DNA of 34,313 bases from an uncultured Bacteroidia bacterium (GCA_903834845.1 CAILKW010000259.1:1-34313), one strand, 5' to 3'; positions 1 to 9,196 are shown, counted from the first letter of the stretch. Translations and numbers: made by a program. Notes: generated by a model not told the origin, from the letters alone.

Positions 1-816
1 AGCACAGTTCAGACAAACAGAAATCTGAAAAGAGGTATTATGTGGGGTAGTATTGGTTTAGGACAAACCATTGTTGAAAAATTTGAGGCAGCTAAACTTG
101 CAGGTTTTGAAGGCGTGGAAGTAATGAGCCACCTTGACAGAAATGAAGTTTTAAAAGCTCGCGATAAAACAGGACTAATTATTCCAAGTGTTTGTAATGC
201 TTTGCATTGGAAATTTCTTTTATCAGATCCGGATCCAAAAGTGCGCGAAGAGGGTGTTGCTGCTTTAAAGGTAAGCCTCGAAGATGCCAAAGCATATAAT
301 GCTGATACGGTTCTTCTTGTTCCTGGTCGTGTGAGTGAAACGATTTGTTATGACGATTGCTGGAAAAGAACTGTTGAAGAGATTAAAAAAGCAATTCCTC
401 TTGCTGAACAACTGAATGTGAAAATTGCTATTGAAAATGTATGGAATAGTTTTCTACTCAGTCCTGTGGAGGCAGCCTATTATGTCGATCAGTTTCAAAG
501 TAAGATAATTGGCTTCTATTTTGACTGTGGGAACATTTTGGTTTACGGTTGGCCGGAACAATGGATAAAAATACTTGGACCACGCATTGCAAAGGTTCAT
601 ATTAAAGAGTTTAGTCGCAAAATCGCCGATAAACAGGGTAAAGGTGCAGGGTTTGGAGTGAAATTGTTGGAAGGCGATGTGAACTGGCCGATTGTTATGA
701 AAGCCCTGGATGATGCGGGGTACAATAACTGGACAACAATCGAGCAACCTGGTGGCAGCAGCCCTGAAGGGATGAAAGATTTGAACGATAGACTGATAAA
801 AATACACAATAGCTAA
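1..816 (+). CDS. Sugar phosphate isomerase/epimerase (xylose-isomerase-like TIM barrel), 5' end outside window
   Basis: This is a metal-dependent TIM-barrel protein of the AP-endonuclease-2 / hydroxypyruvate-isomerase-like family. Visible family blocks are the opening strand RGIMWGSIGLG, the IAIENVWN segment with a probable metal-binding Glu, FDCGNIL with a probable metal Asp, KVHIKEF with a probable metal His, and a late TIEQPGG segment with the last Glu. The frame is open to base 1 (STVQTNRNLKRGI precedes the first Met at base 40). That Met lies inside the first beta strand, so the true start, often with a Tat or Sec signal in Bacteroidota homologues, is very probably left of the window. 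It faces a DUF1080 gene across a shared terminator. Related proteins are found with keto-sugar or inositol catabolism genes, but the substrate cannot be read from sequence. Confidence 0.85.
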   Translation, partial: STVQTNRNLKRGIMWGSIGLGQTIVEKFEAAKLAGFEGVEVMSHLDRNEVLKARDKTGLIIPSVCNALHWKFLLSDPDPKVREEGVAALKVSLEDAKAYNADTVLLVPGRVSETICYDDCWKRTVEEIKKAIPLAEQLNVKIAIENVWNSFLLSPVEAAYYVDQFQSKIIGFYFDCGNILVYGWPEQWIKILGPRIAKVHIKEFSRKIADKQGKGAGFGVKLLEGDVNWPIVMKALDDAGYNNWTTIEQPGGSSPEGMKDLNDRLIKIHNS

Positions 817-820
817 TATC

Positions 821-851
821 AAAAAAAAGCCCGGTGGTACCGGGCTTCTTT
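821..851. terminator. Bidirectional intrinsic terminator
   Basis: A perfect 8-bp stem AGCCCGGT/ACCGGGCT (828-835 and 839-846) with loop GGT is flanked by eight A on the left and TTCTTTT on the right. It can therefore terminate both the isomerase (+) and the DUF1080 gene (-), which converge here. Confidence 0.9.
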
Positions 852-869
852 TAACACTTTATTTGTTTA

Positions 870-1634
870 TTAAAGTCTTCTAATCCAGATATTTCTGTAG
901 CTAACCGGGTTGCCATGATCCTGAAGGATCAGTGAACCGGGTCCGTGTATTTTGTATTTTGGGATTCCAATGTATTCAGTAGGGCCTAAAAGCTGAACAT
1001 TATTAAGTACAAGTACGCCGTTCTGAAGCACAGTAGCTCGTGCAGGAGAAAATAACGTGCTGTCTGCCTTAAATCTTGGAGCAGTCCAGATGATATCGTA
1101 AGTCTGCCATTCACCTGGTTTTTTGCAAACATTCACCAATGGAGCATATTGTTTGTAAAACGATCCGGCCTGACCATTACGATAAGTGCGGTTTTCGTAG
1201 TTGTCGAGCACCTGCAATTCGTATCTTTCTTGCATAAAGATTCCGGAGTTTCCACGACCCTGACTTTTACTTTCGGGATTCACCTCTGCAGGTGTGCGCC
1301 ATTCGATGTGTAACTGATAATCTTCAAATTCCATTTTCGATTTAATAACTCCTGTTCCTTTAACAACCGTCATGCAATTATCGGCAACACTCCAGCCTGG
1401 AGCCTCACCTTTGCCATTTGCCCAGTTCTGCACCAACGATTCGCTGGTGCCGTCAAAAAGTACTACTGCATCCGACGGAGCGTTCAAATTACTCTCTCCG
1501 GGAGTTACTACCGCGACTTCTGGATCCCAGAATTCGGTCATTTCTGGTTTCATCTTAGCATTTTCCGGGTTTTGATTTTGTGCAAAAGCAGTTAGAGCTC
1601 CAAAGACACACATTCCTAAAAGAATCTTTTTCAT
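870..1634 (-). CDS. Secreted DUF1080 (3-keto-disaccharide hydrolase family) protein
   Basis: The 254-residue protein has a clear Sec signal (MKKILLGMCVFGALTAFA, cleaved about residue 18). A single DUF1080 jelly-roll domain follows from about residue 55, opening with the typical VVLFDGTS block. Other family marks are GRGNSGIFMQERYELQVLDN, a GEWQTYDIIW strand and a C-terminal PVSYRNIWIRRL strand. The family includes secreted or periplasmic lyases/hydrolases of 3-keto-glycosides and lectin-like domains; the exact activity here is unknown. It lies 72 bases downstream of the phosphohexomutase gene on the same strand and converges on the sugar isomerase gene. A role in extracytoplasmic glycoside breakdown is inferred. 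Confidence 0.85.
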   Translation of the reverse strand: MKKILLGMCVFGALTAFAQNQNPENAKMKPEMTEFWDPEVAVVTPGESNLNAPSDAVVLFDGTSESLVQNWANGKGEAPGWSVADNCMTVVKGTGVIKSKMEFEDYQLHIEWRTPAEVNPESKSQGRGNSGIFMQERYELQVLDNYENRTYRNGQAGSFYKQYAPLVNVCKKPGEWQTYDIIWTAPRFKADSTLFSPARATVLQNGVLVLNNVQLLGPTEYIGIPKYKIHGPGSLILQDHGNPVSYRNIWIRRL

Positions 1635-1706
1635 TTTTCTGATTTTTGTTTTTCTAAATAATTGAAATATAAATAGTGGAATAATACATTTGTTATCAAC
1701 TGATTA

Positions 1707-3452
1707 TTATAACCCAAGATCAATCATAACCTGTTCAATTTTCAGATTTGTTTTGGCTTCTACTGCATCATATTGGTCGCGAGTCGGAAGTAAATCTGTC
1801 ACTTCGATGTAAAATTTAATCTTAGGTTCTGTTCCTGAAGGGCGGACAGATACTTTTGATCCATCAAGTGTAAAAAACTGTAAAACATTGGAAGTAATTT
1901 TTTGATTAATACGTTTTTCCTCTCCGGAAATTAAGTTTTTCTCAGTCAATGTTTCATAGTCTTTGATTACTGATAATTCAGAACCTGCTAATTGTTTGGG
2001 GGGATTGTTTCGGAAATTAACCATCATTTGTTCTATTTCTTCGGCACCCGTCTTTCCTTTGCGAACTACATACTTCATTTTTTCTTTCGAGAATCCATAG
2101 GTAAGATAGATATCCTGAAGCAATTGGAATAATGTACGTCCGTTATCTTTTGCCCAGGCAGCAATTTCAGCCATTAAAGCACATGAACTTACAGCATCTT
2201 TGTCTCTTACGAAATCTGCGGGCATAAATCCAAAGCTCTCTTCACCTCCTCCTATGTACTCTTTAATACCCTCGTTTTCGCGTATTACTTCAGCAATATA
2301 CTTGAACCCTGTAAAACAATCGTAGTATTCAACACCATTCTCAAGTGCAATTTTGGCAGCCAATTCTGTGGTAACTATAGTTTTCACGATATACTCCAGC
2401 CCGTTTAATAGACCGAGTTGTTTACGTTTTGTAATAATGTAGTAGAGAAAAATTAGAACTGTTTGATTTCCGTTCACAAGAATAAATTCTCCTTTGTCAT
2501 TTTTTATCGCTATTCCCAATCTGTCGGCATCGGGATCGGAGGCCATCACAATGTCCGCATCTACCTCAACTGCTTTTTCAATAGCGAGTTTCAAAGCAGC
2601 AGGTTCTTCGGGGTTTGGAGAAATAACAGTTGGAAAATCACCACTAACAATATCCTGTTCAGGAACATGTATGACATTGATAAAACCCATTTTGGACAAT
2701 GCCATAGGAATTAGTTTTACTCCTGTTCCATGAATTGGTGTATATACAATTTTAAGATCTTTTTGACGCTGAATTACTTCAGGTGACAGTGAGACAGATA
2801 CCACTTTCTGTAGAAATTTTTCGTCAGTTTCAGCCCCAAGTATTGTAATATTTTCCTTTGGTCCATTGAAATTTATATCGTCAACTTTTACCTTCAAAAC
2901 TTCATTAATGATATTAAAATCGTGTGGTTCAACAATCTGAGAGCCATCATCCCAGTATGCTTTGTATCCGTTGTATTCCTTTGGGTTATGAGAGGCAGTG
3001 ATAATAATACCGCTCTGTAAACCTAATTCCCTGATCACAAAGGAAAGCTCCGGGGTAGGTCGCAAATCCTCGAAGAGATAAACTTTCATGTCATTTGCTG
3101 AAAATATTCCGGCAGCAGTCTCAGCAAAAAGGCGACTGTTATTTCTGCAATCATATCCAATAGCTACGCCAATTCCATTCAAACTTGCAAAAGCGATTCT
3201 CAGGTAATTGCAAAGACCTTGAGTAGCAGCACCTACTGTATAAATATTCATACGGTTGGTCCCTACACCCATTATTCCTCTCAAACCGCCGGTACCGAAC
3301 TCCAAATCACGGTAAAACGCATCAATTAACTCTGTACTATCTTCATTATTAATTAGTCGATAAACATCTTCCTTCGTGTTATCGTCGTAGTTGCCTGAAA
3401 GCCATTCATTGGCTTTGAGTAAAACAATAGATGGTATCTCAGTAGATTTCAT
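1707..3452 (-). CDS. Phospho-sugar mutase (phosphoglucomutase/phosphomannomutase, alpha-D-phosphohexomutase family)
   Basis: This is a cytoplasmic enzyme that interconverts hexose 1- and 6-phosphates. All four family loops are present: TASHNPKEYNGYK with the phospho-serine at residue 154, the Mg-binding DPDADRLG loop, the sugar-specificity loop GGGEESFGF, and the phosphate-binding RPSGTEPKIKFY near the C-terminus. At 581 residues it is the long PgcA-like form usual in Bacteroidota and Firmicutes rather than the 450-residue GlmM form. The start at 3452 is supported by a -7 box at 3513-3520. Glucose versus mannose preference cannot be told from sequence. Confidence 0.93.
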   Translation of the reverse strand: MKSTEIPSIVLLKANEWLSGNYDDNTKEDVYRLINNEDSTELIDAFYRDLEFGTGGLRGIMGVGTNRMNIYTVGAATQGLCNYLRIAFASLNGIGVAIGYDCRNNSRLFAETAAGIFSANDMKVYLFEDLRPTPELSFVIRELGLQSGIIITASHNPKEYNGYKAYWDDGSQIVEPHDFNIINEVLKVKVDDINFNGPKENITILGAETDEKFLQKVVSVSLSPEVIQRQKDLKIVYTPIHGTGVKLIPMALSKMGFINVIHVPEQDIVSGDFPTVISPNPEEPAALKLAIEKAVEVDADIVMASDPDADRLGIAIKNDKGEFILVNGNQTVLIFLYYIITKRKQLGLLNGLEYIVKTIVTTELAAKIALENGVEYYDCFTGFKYIAEVIRENEGIKEYIGGGEESFGFMPADFVRDKDAVSSCALMAEIAAWAKDNGRTLFQLLQDIYLTYGFSKEKMKYVVRKGKTGAEEIEQMMVNFRNNPPKQLAGSELSVIKDYETLTEKNLISGEEKRINQKITSNVLQFFTLDGSKVSVRPSGTEPKIKFYIEVTDLLPTRDQYDAVEAKTNLKIEQVMIDLGL

Positions 3453-3512
3453 ACATTTATGAGTTTTATTCGTTCTTAATCTGTTTCAAATTGAATTCAA
3501 AAAATAATCATT

Positions 3513-3520
3513 CAAATATA
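3513..3520 (-). promoter_or_regulatory. Bacteroidota -7 box for the phosphohexomutase gene
   Basis: The minus strand reads TATATTTG here, an exact TAnnTTTG match, about 60 bases before the start codon at 3452. No good -33 TTTG is visible at the usual distance, so this is a moderate call. Confidence 0.45.
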
Positions 3521-3591
3521 AGTCTGTTTTTTGGAAATAAGGTATTAGTAAATAAGTTTACGGTAAATTAATCTAAAAAAACAAATAATCA

Positions 3592-3622
3592 TTTGATATT
3601 AAAGGTTTAAATCCTACTTTTG
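3592..3622 (+). promoter_or_regulatory. rpsA promoter (TTTG-19-TAnnTTTG)
   Basis: A -33 TTTG (3592-3595) and an exact -7 TACTTTTG (3615-3622) are separated by 19 bases, matching the sigma-ABfr consensus of Bacteroidota. Transcription would start near 3629, leaving a leader of about 40 bases before rpsA. Confidence 0.75.
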
Positions 3623-3671
3623 CGGCACGAAATAAATAATGTCTAATTTATTAATTTAATGAACATTTGGA

Positions 3672-5552
3672 ATGAGTGAAATTAACGAAGGTCTTGAAAT
3701 TAATGAGGTTGCGGAACCAGTTGCAGAAGAGAAGATAGCCGTAGCCCATGTTGTAAGGGTACTAAAGGAGACATCAGCGAAAGCTGAAGATGATTTTGAT
3801 TGGGATGCTTTCGAGGGAACTAAGTCGGGAAGTAGTAATGCCAGTAAAAAAGAGATGGCAGACATGTATGACAATACACTTTCGATCCTACAGGAGAAAG
3901 AGGTTGTTGATGGACGTGTAATATCAATGAACAAGCGTGAAGTAGTTGTTGATATTGGATATAAATCAGATGGTATTGTGTCAGTAAACGAGTTCAGGTA
4001 TAATCCGGCACTGAAAATCGGTGACAAAGTGGAGGTTTATGTCGAAACCCTTGAGGATAAAAAAGGACAGTTAACCCTTTCACACAAAAAAGCGCGTGCA
4101 ATGCGTAGCTGGGATCGTGTAAATGCAGCACTTGAAAGTGATGAAATCATTACCGGATTCATCAAATGTCGCACCAAAGGCGGTATGATTGTGGATGTAT
4201 TTGGAATTGAAGCTTTCCTGCCGGGATCGCAGATTGATGTTAAGCCAATCCGTGATTATGATATTTATGTGAATAAAACAATGGAGTTTAAAGTGGTTAA
4301 AATTAACCATGAATTCCGAAATGTTGTTGTTTCTCACAAAGCACTTATTGAAGCAGAATTGGAACAACAGAAAAAGGACATTATTTCTAAATTAGAAAAA
4401 GGTCAGGTTCTTGAAGGAACTGTTAAAAATATCACTTCGTATGGAGTATTTATTGACCTTGGAGGAGTTGATGGATTAATCCACATCACTGATTTGAGCT
4501 GGGGTCGTGTTGCTCATCCTAACGAAATCGTACAACTTGATCAGAAGATCAATGTTGTCATTCTTGACTTCGATGACGATAAAAAGCGTATTGCTCTTGG
4601 TCTTAAACAATTATCTTCTCATCCTTGGGATAACCTTAGCGCAGAGCTTAAAGTTGGCGACGTAGTGAAAGGTAAAGTTGTAGTAATGGCTGATTATGGC
4701 GCATTTATTGAAATTGCTCCTGGAGTCGAGGGACTTATACACGTTTCGGAAATGAGCTGGTCACAACATCTTCGTTCTGCTCAGGATTTCCTAAAAGTAA
4801 GCGATGAAGTTGAAGCAACTATTCTAACGCTTGATCGCGACGAACGCAAGATGTCGTTGGGTATTAAGCAAATGAAAAATGATCCATGGGATAAAATCGA
4901 AGCTAAATATGCCATAGGATCTAATCATATTGCCCGTGTTCGTAATTTTACCAATTTTGGTGTTTTTGTCGAAATTGAAGAGGGTGTTGACGGTTTGATC
5001 CATATAAGCGACCTTAGCTGGACCAAAAAAATCAAACATCCATCGGAATTTACCTCTATTGGTGCTGAAGTTGACGTACAAGTTCTCGATATTGACAAAG
5101 AAAACCGTCGCCTTAGCCTCGGACACAAACAGCTCGAAGAGAATCCGTGGGATGTTTTTGAAACTATCTTTACTGTTGATTCAGTTCACGAAGGTACTGT
5201 AATTGACCTTTTTGACAAAGGTGCAGTTATTTCATTACCTTATGGCGTAGAAGGATTTGCAACTCCGCGGCATCTGGTGAAAGAGGATGGTTCAAATGTT
5301 AATATGGACGAAAAGCTTGAATTTAAAGTTATTGAATTTTCAAAATCTGCAAAGAGAATTATTCTTTCACATTCAAGAGTTTATGAGGATGCCAAAAAAT
5401 CTGAGGAAACAGCAAAGAAAAAAGCTACTGCGAAGCAGACACAGAAAGGCATGAAAACTTTAAAAGAAACTGTTGAAAAGACTACACTTGGGGATATCAG
5501 CGAATTAGCTGCTTTAAGAACCCAAATGGAAGAGAAAGAAAAAAGAGACTAG
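3672..5552 (+). CDS. rpsA: 30S ribosomal protein S1
   Basis: This 626-residue RNA-binding protein helps mRNAs dock on the 30S subunit. After an acidic N-terminal extension of about 70 residues it has six S1 (OB-fold) repeats at roughly 72-140, 155-222, 240-308, 325-394, 411-480 and 497-560. The middle repeats carry the classic GVFIDLGGVDGLIHITDLSW-type strand pair. The Lys/Glu-rich tail is low complexity. It is preceded by a strong promoter and has no Shine-Dalgarno, as expected in this phylum, where S1 is thought to matter greatly for initiation. A STAS gene follows after 37 bases, probably in the same transcript, and a terminator ends the pair. Confidence 0.96.
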   Translation: MSEINEGLEINEVAEPVAEEKIAVAHVVRVLKETSAKAEDDFDWDAFEGTKSGSSNASKKEMADMYDNTLSILQEKEVVDGRVISMNKREVVVDIGYKSDGIVSVNEFRYNPALKIGDKVEVYVETLEDKKGQLTLSHKKARAMRSWDRVNAALESDEIITGFIKCRTKGGMIVDVFGIEAFLPGSQIDVKPIRDYDIYVNKTMEFKVVKINHEFRNVVVSHKALIEAELEQQKKDIISKLEKGQVLEGTVKNITSYGVFIDLGGVDGLIHITDLSWGRVAHPNEIVQLDQKINVVILDFDDDKKRIALGLKQLSSHPWDNLSAELKVGDVVKGKVVVMADYGAFIEIAPGVEGLIHVSEMSWSQHLRSAQDFLKVSDEVEATILTLDRDERKMSLGIKQMKNDPWDKIEAKYAIGSNHIARVRNFTNFGVFVEIEEGVDGLIHISDLSWTKKIKHPSEFTSIGAEVDVQVLDIDKENRRLSLGHKQLEENPWDVFETIFTVDSVHEGTVIDLFDKGAVISLPYGVEGFATPRHLVKEDGSNVNMDEKLEFKVIEFSKSAKRIILSHSRVYEDAKKSEETAKKKATAKQTQKGMKTLKETVEKTTLGDISELAALRTQMEEKEKRD

Positions 5553-5589
5553 TAGGTAGTTCTTTACTGTATATTTTAAACTGCTTTCT

Positions 5590-5946
5590 ATGAATTTCAT
5601 CATTCGAAAAGAAGAGAATTATTCCTACATAAAAGTAGTTAAAGATCGTCTTGATAGCTATATATCGCCTGAGTTAAAAGCAGAGTTAGTGATGCTTTCA
5701 GGTATAAGAATATGTAATATTATTCTTGACCTTTCAGATTGTATAAATTGCGATTCCTCCGGGTTAAGTGCAATGCTTTTCGGAAATCGACTTTGCGACG
5801 ATAGTGAAGGAACTTTTATCATTTGTAATCTTTCGGTTAATGTGGAAAAAGTTATTATGATGGCAATGCTTGATACCGTCTTTTTAATAACATCAGGCCT
5901 TGAGGAGGCTCAAAGATTACTTATAAAAAAATTAGAATTGCAATAG
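5590..5946 (+). CDS. STAS-domain protein (anti-sigma factor antagonist-like)
   Basis: This 118-residue protein is a single STAS domain of the SpoIIAA/RsbV type. The conserved loop NCDSSGLSAML (residues 53-63) holds the serine pair S56/S57, one of which would be the phosphorylation site. No sensor domain, kinase or sigma factor is encoded nearby, so it is an orphan. The first strands (MNFIIRKEENYSYIKV) and the LDSYISPELK helix match the family. It follows rpsA by 37 bases and precedes a terminator, so it is likely co-transcribed with rpsA. Its partner, presumably an RsbW-like kinase or anti-sigma factor elsewhere, cannot be named. Confidence 0.85.
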   Translation: MNFIIRKEENYSYIKVVKDRLDSYISPELKAELVMLSGIRICNIILDLSDCINCDSSGLSAMLFGNRLCDDSEGTFIICNLSVNVEKVIMMAMLDTVFLITSGLEEAQRLLIKKLELQ

Positions 5947-5952
5947 TAATAG

Positions 5953-5982
5953 AAACCCGGTACTTCAGCCGGGTTTTCTTTT
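5953..5982 (+). terminator. Intrinsic terminator of rpsA-STAS
   Basis: Stem AAACCCGG (5953-5960) pairs with CCGGGTTT (5969-5976) around the loop TACTTCAG, followed by a T-rich run (TCTTTT). Confidence 0.85.
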
Positions 5983-6030
5983 GCGATTATAAAATTTGTA
6001 TTTTTACATACAATTCAATTAACTCAAGTT

Positions 6031-6951
6031 ATGATCCCATTTTATGTAACTATTTTAGGGAGTAGTTCGGCGCTTCCTACTTTGGCAAGGTTTCCAACAG
6101 CGCAGGTTGTGAATCTTAATGAAAGGTTTTATCTCATTGATTGCGGTGAAGGTACACAAATACAATTGCGAAAATTCGGTATTAAGGCTGGAAAGATCAA
6201 TCATATATTTATTTCTCATCTGCATGGAGATCATATTTTTGGACTGCCTGGTTTAATATCCTCGATGGCTCTCGGAGGTAAAAAGGGTGAACTTCATATA
6301 TATTCACATTCCGAGTTAAAAATGATGATGGAACAACTGATGAAATACATGATAGATTTTACCGATTTTAAGGTTGTTTATCACCCGTTAAATTTTCACA
6401 GTCAGGCTGTTGTTTACGAAGATTCAAAGATTACTGTTGATTCTTTTCCGCTTAAACACCGTATTCCTTGTTGCGGATTTCTTTTCAGAGAAAAATCGAA
6501 TGCACTTCATCTTCGAGGAGATATAGTTGATTATTTAAACATTTCAATCAAAGACAGAGTTGCAATAAAAAATGGGGCAGATTATCATTCCCCGGAAGGT
6601 AAAATTATTCCTAATCAGAAACTTACGTTTCCTTCGGAACCAGCTCGATCGTATGCATTCTGTACTGATACCTTGGTGCGTAAACAGATCATACCCATTG
6701 TTAAAAATGTAGGTTTACTTTACCATGAAGCAACGTTTTCAAACGATATGAACGCTCTTGCATTAAAAACCTACCATACTACAGCAGAGCAGGCCGCTCA
6801 GCTTGCAAGCGAAGCAGGTGTCACAAAACTCATTATTGGTCATTTTTCCAGTCGGTATAAAAATATAAATCCACTTGTAGATGAAGCCAGAAGGGTCTTC
6901 CCGAATACTTTTCCTGCTAATGATGGAGATAGATTTGAAATTGTGAGTTAA
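6031..6951 (+). CDS. rnz: Ribonuclease Z (tRNA 3'-processing endonuclease)
   Basis: This zinc metallo-beta-lactamase-fold nuclease removes 3' trailers from tRNA precursors. The 306 residues match the usual bacterial short form. Motifs seen are LGSSSALPT at the N-terminus, DCGEGTQIQLRK, the metal signature HLHGDH (H63-x-H65-x-D67-H68), KHRIPCCGF, the downstream metal ligand region FCTDT, and the final histidine motif IIGHFSSRY. It lies beyond a terminator, so it should have its own promoter, but no exact TAnnTTTG box is visible. It converges with the helicase gene. The tRNA-Asp in this window encodes no 3' CCA, which agrees with a need for this enzyme. Confidence 0.95.
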   Translation: MIPFYVTILGSSSALPTLARFPTAQVVNLNERFYLIDCGEGTQIQLRKFGIKAGKINHIFISHLHGDHIFGLPGLISSMALGGKKGELHIYSHSELKMMMEQLMKYMIDFTDFKVVYHPLNFHSQAVVYEDSKITVDSFPLKHRIPCCGFLFREKSNALHLRGDIVDYLNISIKDRVAIKNGADYHSPEGKIIPNQKLTFPSEPARSYAFCTDTLVRKQIIPIVKNVGLLYHEATFSNDMNALALKTYHTTAEQAAQLASEAGVTKLIIGHFSSRYKNINPLVDEARRVFPNTFPANDGDRFEIVS

Positions 6952-7010
6952 TTTTGTATCTGATTCTATTAATAAGGTGATATATTGTTGAATATTAAAC
7001 AGATATAATT

Positions 7011-8444
7011 TTATTCAAGTTGATCCTCACCGAAAAATTCTTTATTGAAATTGACCAGATAAAGCCGATCGGTTGGTCGTGTAAATGCTGTATAAACCCA
7101 TCTGAGATACTCCCTGTCTATCATCTCCTCGGTTAAATATCCATGATCAATAAAGACTGCCTTCCATTGACCTCCCTGTGATTTATGGCAAGTGAGTGCG
7201 TAAGAAAATTTCACTTGTAAAGCATTGAAATATTCATTTTCACGGATTTTTTCCCATAATTTTTTTTTGTTATGGATTTCGGGATAGTCTTGCGAAATTT
7301 CCTCATAAAGTTTTTTAAGATCAGTCTGTGTCAGCGAGGGTGTCTCAATTGTTAATGTATCAAGAATGATTTTGCAATCAATTTCAACAGCTTTATAATC
7401 AATTAGTTTTAAAGTAACATTCACAAAATGGAAACCGTATTTTTCTTCGTACTTACGTATCCTGACTACTTCTGCAATATCGCCATTGGCTACGAAATCA
7501 AGTTCTTCTGACATTTTAGCCCAGTGGTAATTGTTTTTAACAATCATGACTAAATCACCTGTTGAAATCTGTTCTTCTCGGTAAAGAACTGATCTGCGGA
7601 TGCCTTCATTGAATTTGTTGGCTCTTTTATTGGAGCGGGTTACCACGATAGTTTCATCTATCCCGAATTTATGGTAACAATTAGATATTTCTTCGATTAG
7701 ATCGGCACCCCCAATTCGTCTAATATCGTTGTAACCAAAAGTTTTAATTTTCCAGTAGCCTTCGGGTTGTTCCTCTAAGAGCAAATTTCTAATCGTTGTT
7801 GCGTTTTCAAGAATACCTGATTTTAAAGCCTGCCTGACAACTTGTGTCAACTCGCATTTAGTAACATTTAGATTATAATGTTTCAATTCTTCTTCGTCAA
7901 GCGCAGGACTCTGATTAAAACCTACAGGAGGAAGCTGGGCGGTATCGCCGGCAATTATTAAACGGCAATTTTCGCCTGACATCACGTATTCAATAACATC
8001 CGAGAGTAGATAACCGGAACCAAAAATATTTTGTGCCTGAGGAATATTCGATATCATTGAAGCTTCATCAATGATAAAAATTGTGTTAGTATGCAAATTT
8101 CTGTCAAGAGCAAATTTTCCGCTTCCATCGGGCGATGATTGTTGGCGATATATTTTTTTGTGTATTGTTAATGATGGTTTTCCGGCATACCGCGACAAAA
8201 CTTTTGAGGCTCGTCCTGTCGGTGCAAGCAATACTGTTTTCATTTTTAGTGTTTCAAGTACTCTTACAAGGGCACTAAGGACTGTAGTTTTTCCTGTTCC
8301 GGCATAACCTTTCAATAAAAACACAATATTTGATTCGTTAATTGTGATAAATTTAGAGATTTTGACGGCCATTTCTAACTGACATTCAGTTGGTTCGAAT
8401 TTTATCTCTTCGATTATCAAGTTGGAAATGTATTTTTCAAGCAT
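7011..8444 (-). CDS. RecD-like superfamily 1 DNA helicase (AAA family ATPase)
   Basis: This is a probable 5'-3' DNA helicase of the RecD/Pif1-like group. Walker A is GYAGTGKTT and Walker B is FIIDEASM, followed by the DTAQLPPVG motif III, a VVRQ segment, TRSNKRAN, and the C-terminal SF1 motifs SYALTCHKSQGGQW and YTAFTRPTDRLYLV. I chose ATG at 8444 (MLEKYISNLI, 477 residues) over the in-frame Met 30 bases upstream, because homologues open with such a short helix before the FEPT-Q motif; 8474 remains possible. It has no RecB/RecC neighbours, so it is a stand-alone helicase rather than part of a RecBCD complex. It is divergent from the pilin-like gene. Confidence 0.88.
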   Translation of the reverse strand: MLEKYISNLIIEEIKFEPTECQLEMAVKISKFITINESNIVFLLKGYAGTGKTTVLSALVRVLETLKMKTVLLAPTGRASKVLSRYAGKPSLTIHKKIYRQQSSPDGSGKFALDRNLHTNTIFIIDEASMISNIPQAQNIFGSGYLLSDVIEYVMSGENCRLIIAGDTAQLPPVGFNQSPALDEEELKHYNLNVTKCELTQVVRQALKSGILENATTIRNLLLEEQPEGYWKIKTFGYNDIRRIGGADLIEEISNCYHKFGIDETIVVTRSNKRANKFNEGIRRSVLYREEQISTGDLVMIVKNNYHWAKMSEELDFVANGDIAEVVRIRKYEEKYGFHFVNVTLKLIDYKAVEIDCKIILDTLTIETPSLTQTDLKKLYEEISQDYPEIHNKKKLWEKIRENEYFNALQVKFSYALTCHKSQGGQWKAVFIDHGYLTEEMIDREYLRWVYTAFTRPTDRLYLVNFNKEFFGEDQLE

Positions 8445-8490
8445 GAGAGAATAATTTACTTTAAACTTCAGCAAAGGTTTGTTTTTTTTT

Positions 8491-8498
8491 TAAATTTG
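8491..8498 (+). promoter_or_regulatory. -7 box of the pilin-like/DUF3822/rsmD operon
   Basis: TAAATTTG is an exact TAnnTTTG match, about 40 bases before the ATG at 8537. A TTTG lies only 9 bases upstream, too close to be a normal -33, so only the -7 half is convincing. Confidence 0.5.
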
Positions 8499-8536
8499 CA
8501 GCCATCGGAACCTATTCATTACAAATAAATATTAAG

Positions 8537-9184
8537 ATGAAAATTATAAAATATGGTGTTCAAAGTTTATTAATAGTTGTAAGTATTTATTTGGCTTTCC
8601 AAATTTATGCTACAATTCTCAATCCTATTGATTTTAAAACCCAAAAAGATCTTCGTTATTCAGCCACAATTGAAAGTTTGAAAAACATCCGTAAGGCGCA
8701 GATTGCATATAAAGATGTGTATGGAAGATTTACTACTGATTGGGATTCATTAACGGTTTTTGTAAAAAAAGGAACATTGCCTCTGGTAAAGAAAATAGGT
8801 TCTCTTAGTGATGAACAATTGGAAGCGGGTATGACTGAGAAAGAAGCAATAAAGAAGGGATTTATAATTAGGGATACCGTTAAAGTAGCTGTTCTGGACT
8901 CTCTTTTTGGAACGGCCTACAATATTGACCGAATGCGTTTTATACCATACACCAATAATGAAGTTTTTTTTCTCGGAACTAATTTTATAACTACAGGATC
9001 CGGAGTACAAGTAGCCGTTTTTGAGGCAAGAGCACATAATAATCAAATACTTAGTGAACTTATGATAAAGTTTAAACAAGAGATTATTAACTTGAATGAG
9101 AAAAGACGTATGGATAGTAAGTACCCCGGTTTGAAAGTGGGATCGCTTTCCGAAACGAATAATAGTGCCGGCAACTGGGAATAA
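8537..9184 (+). CDS. Uncharacterised membrane-anchored protein, pilin-like N-terminus
   Basis: I do not recognise a named family. The 215-residue protein has one N-terminal membrane helix (about residues 7-28) followed by an amphipathic, charged helix (SATIESLKNIRKAQIAYKDV). The segment IRKAQIAYKDVYGRFTTDWD resembles the Q-x-x-Y-x-x-x-x-GxY/F pattern of type IV pilin and pseudopilin spines, although no prepilin peptidase site precedes the helix. The rest is a soluble domain on the outer face. It sits 12 bases before a DUF3822 gene and is probably the first gene of a three-gene operon with rsmD. The pilin likeness is my reading and could be superficial. Confidence 0.7.
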   Translation: MKIIKYGVQSLLIVVSIYLAFQIYATILNPIDFKTQKDLRYSATIESLKNIRKAQIAYKDVYGRFTTDWDSLTVFVKKGTLPLVKKIGSLSDEQLEAGMTEKEAIKKGFIIRDTVKVAVLDSLFGTAYNIDRMRFIPYTNNEVFFLGTNFITTGSGVQVAVFEARAHNNQILSELMIKFKQEIINLNEKRRMDSKYPGLKVGSLSETNNSAGNWE

Positions 9185-9196
9185 TGCTGATAACAA

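Noticed and set aside
454-822. Open frames antisense to strong genes (for example 454-822 minus, 8750-9247 minus, 16327-16665 minus)
   Set aside because: They mirror the codon structure of confident genes on the opposite strand and show no family motifs.
6957-7005. TATCTG...CAGATA inverted repeat between rnz and the helicase gene
   Set aside because: Six-base arms separated by a 37-base AT-rich loop; likely chance.
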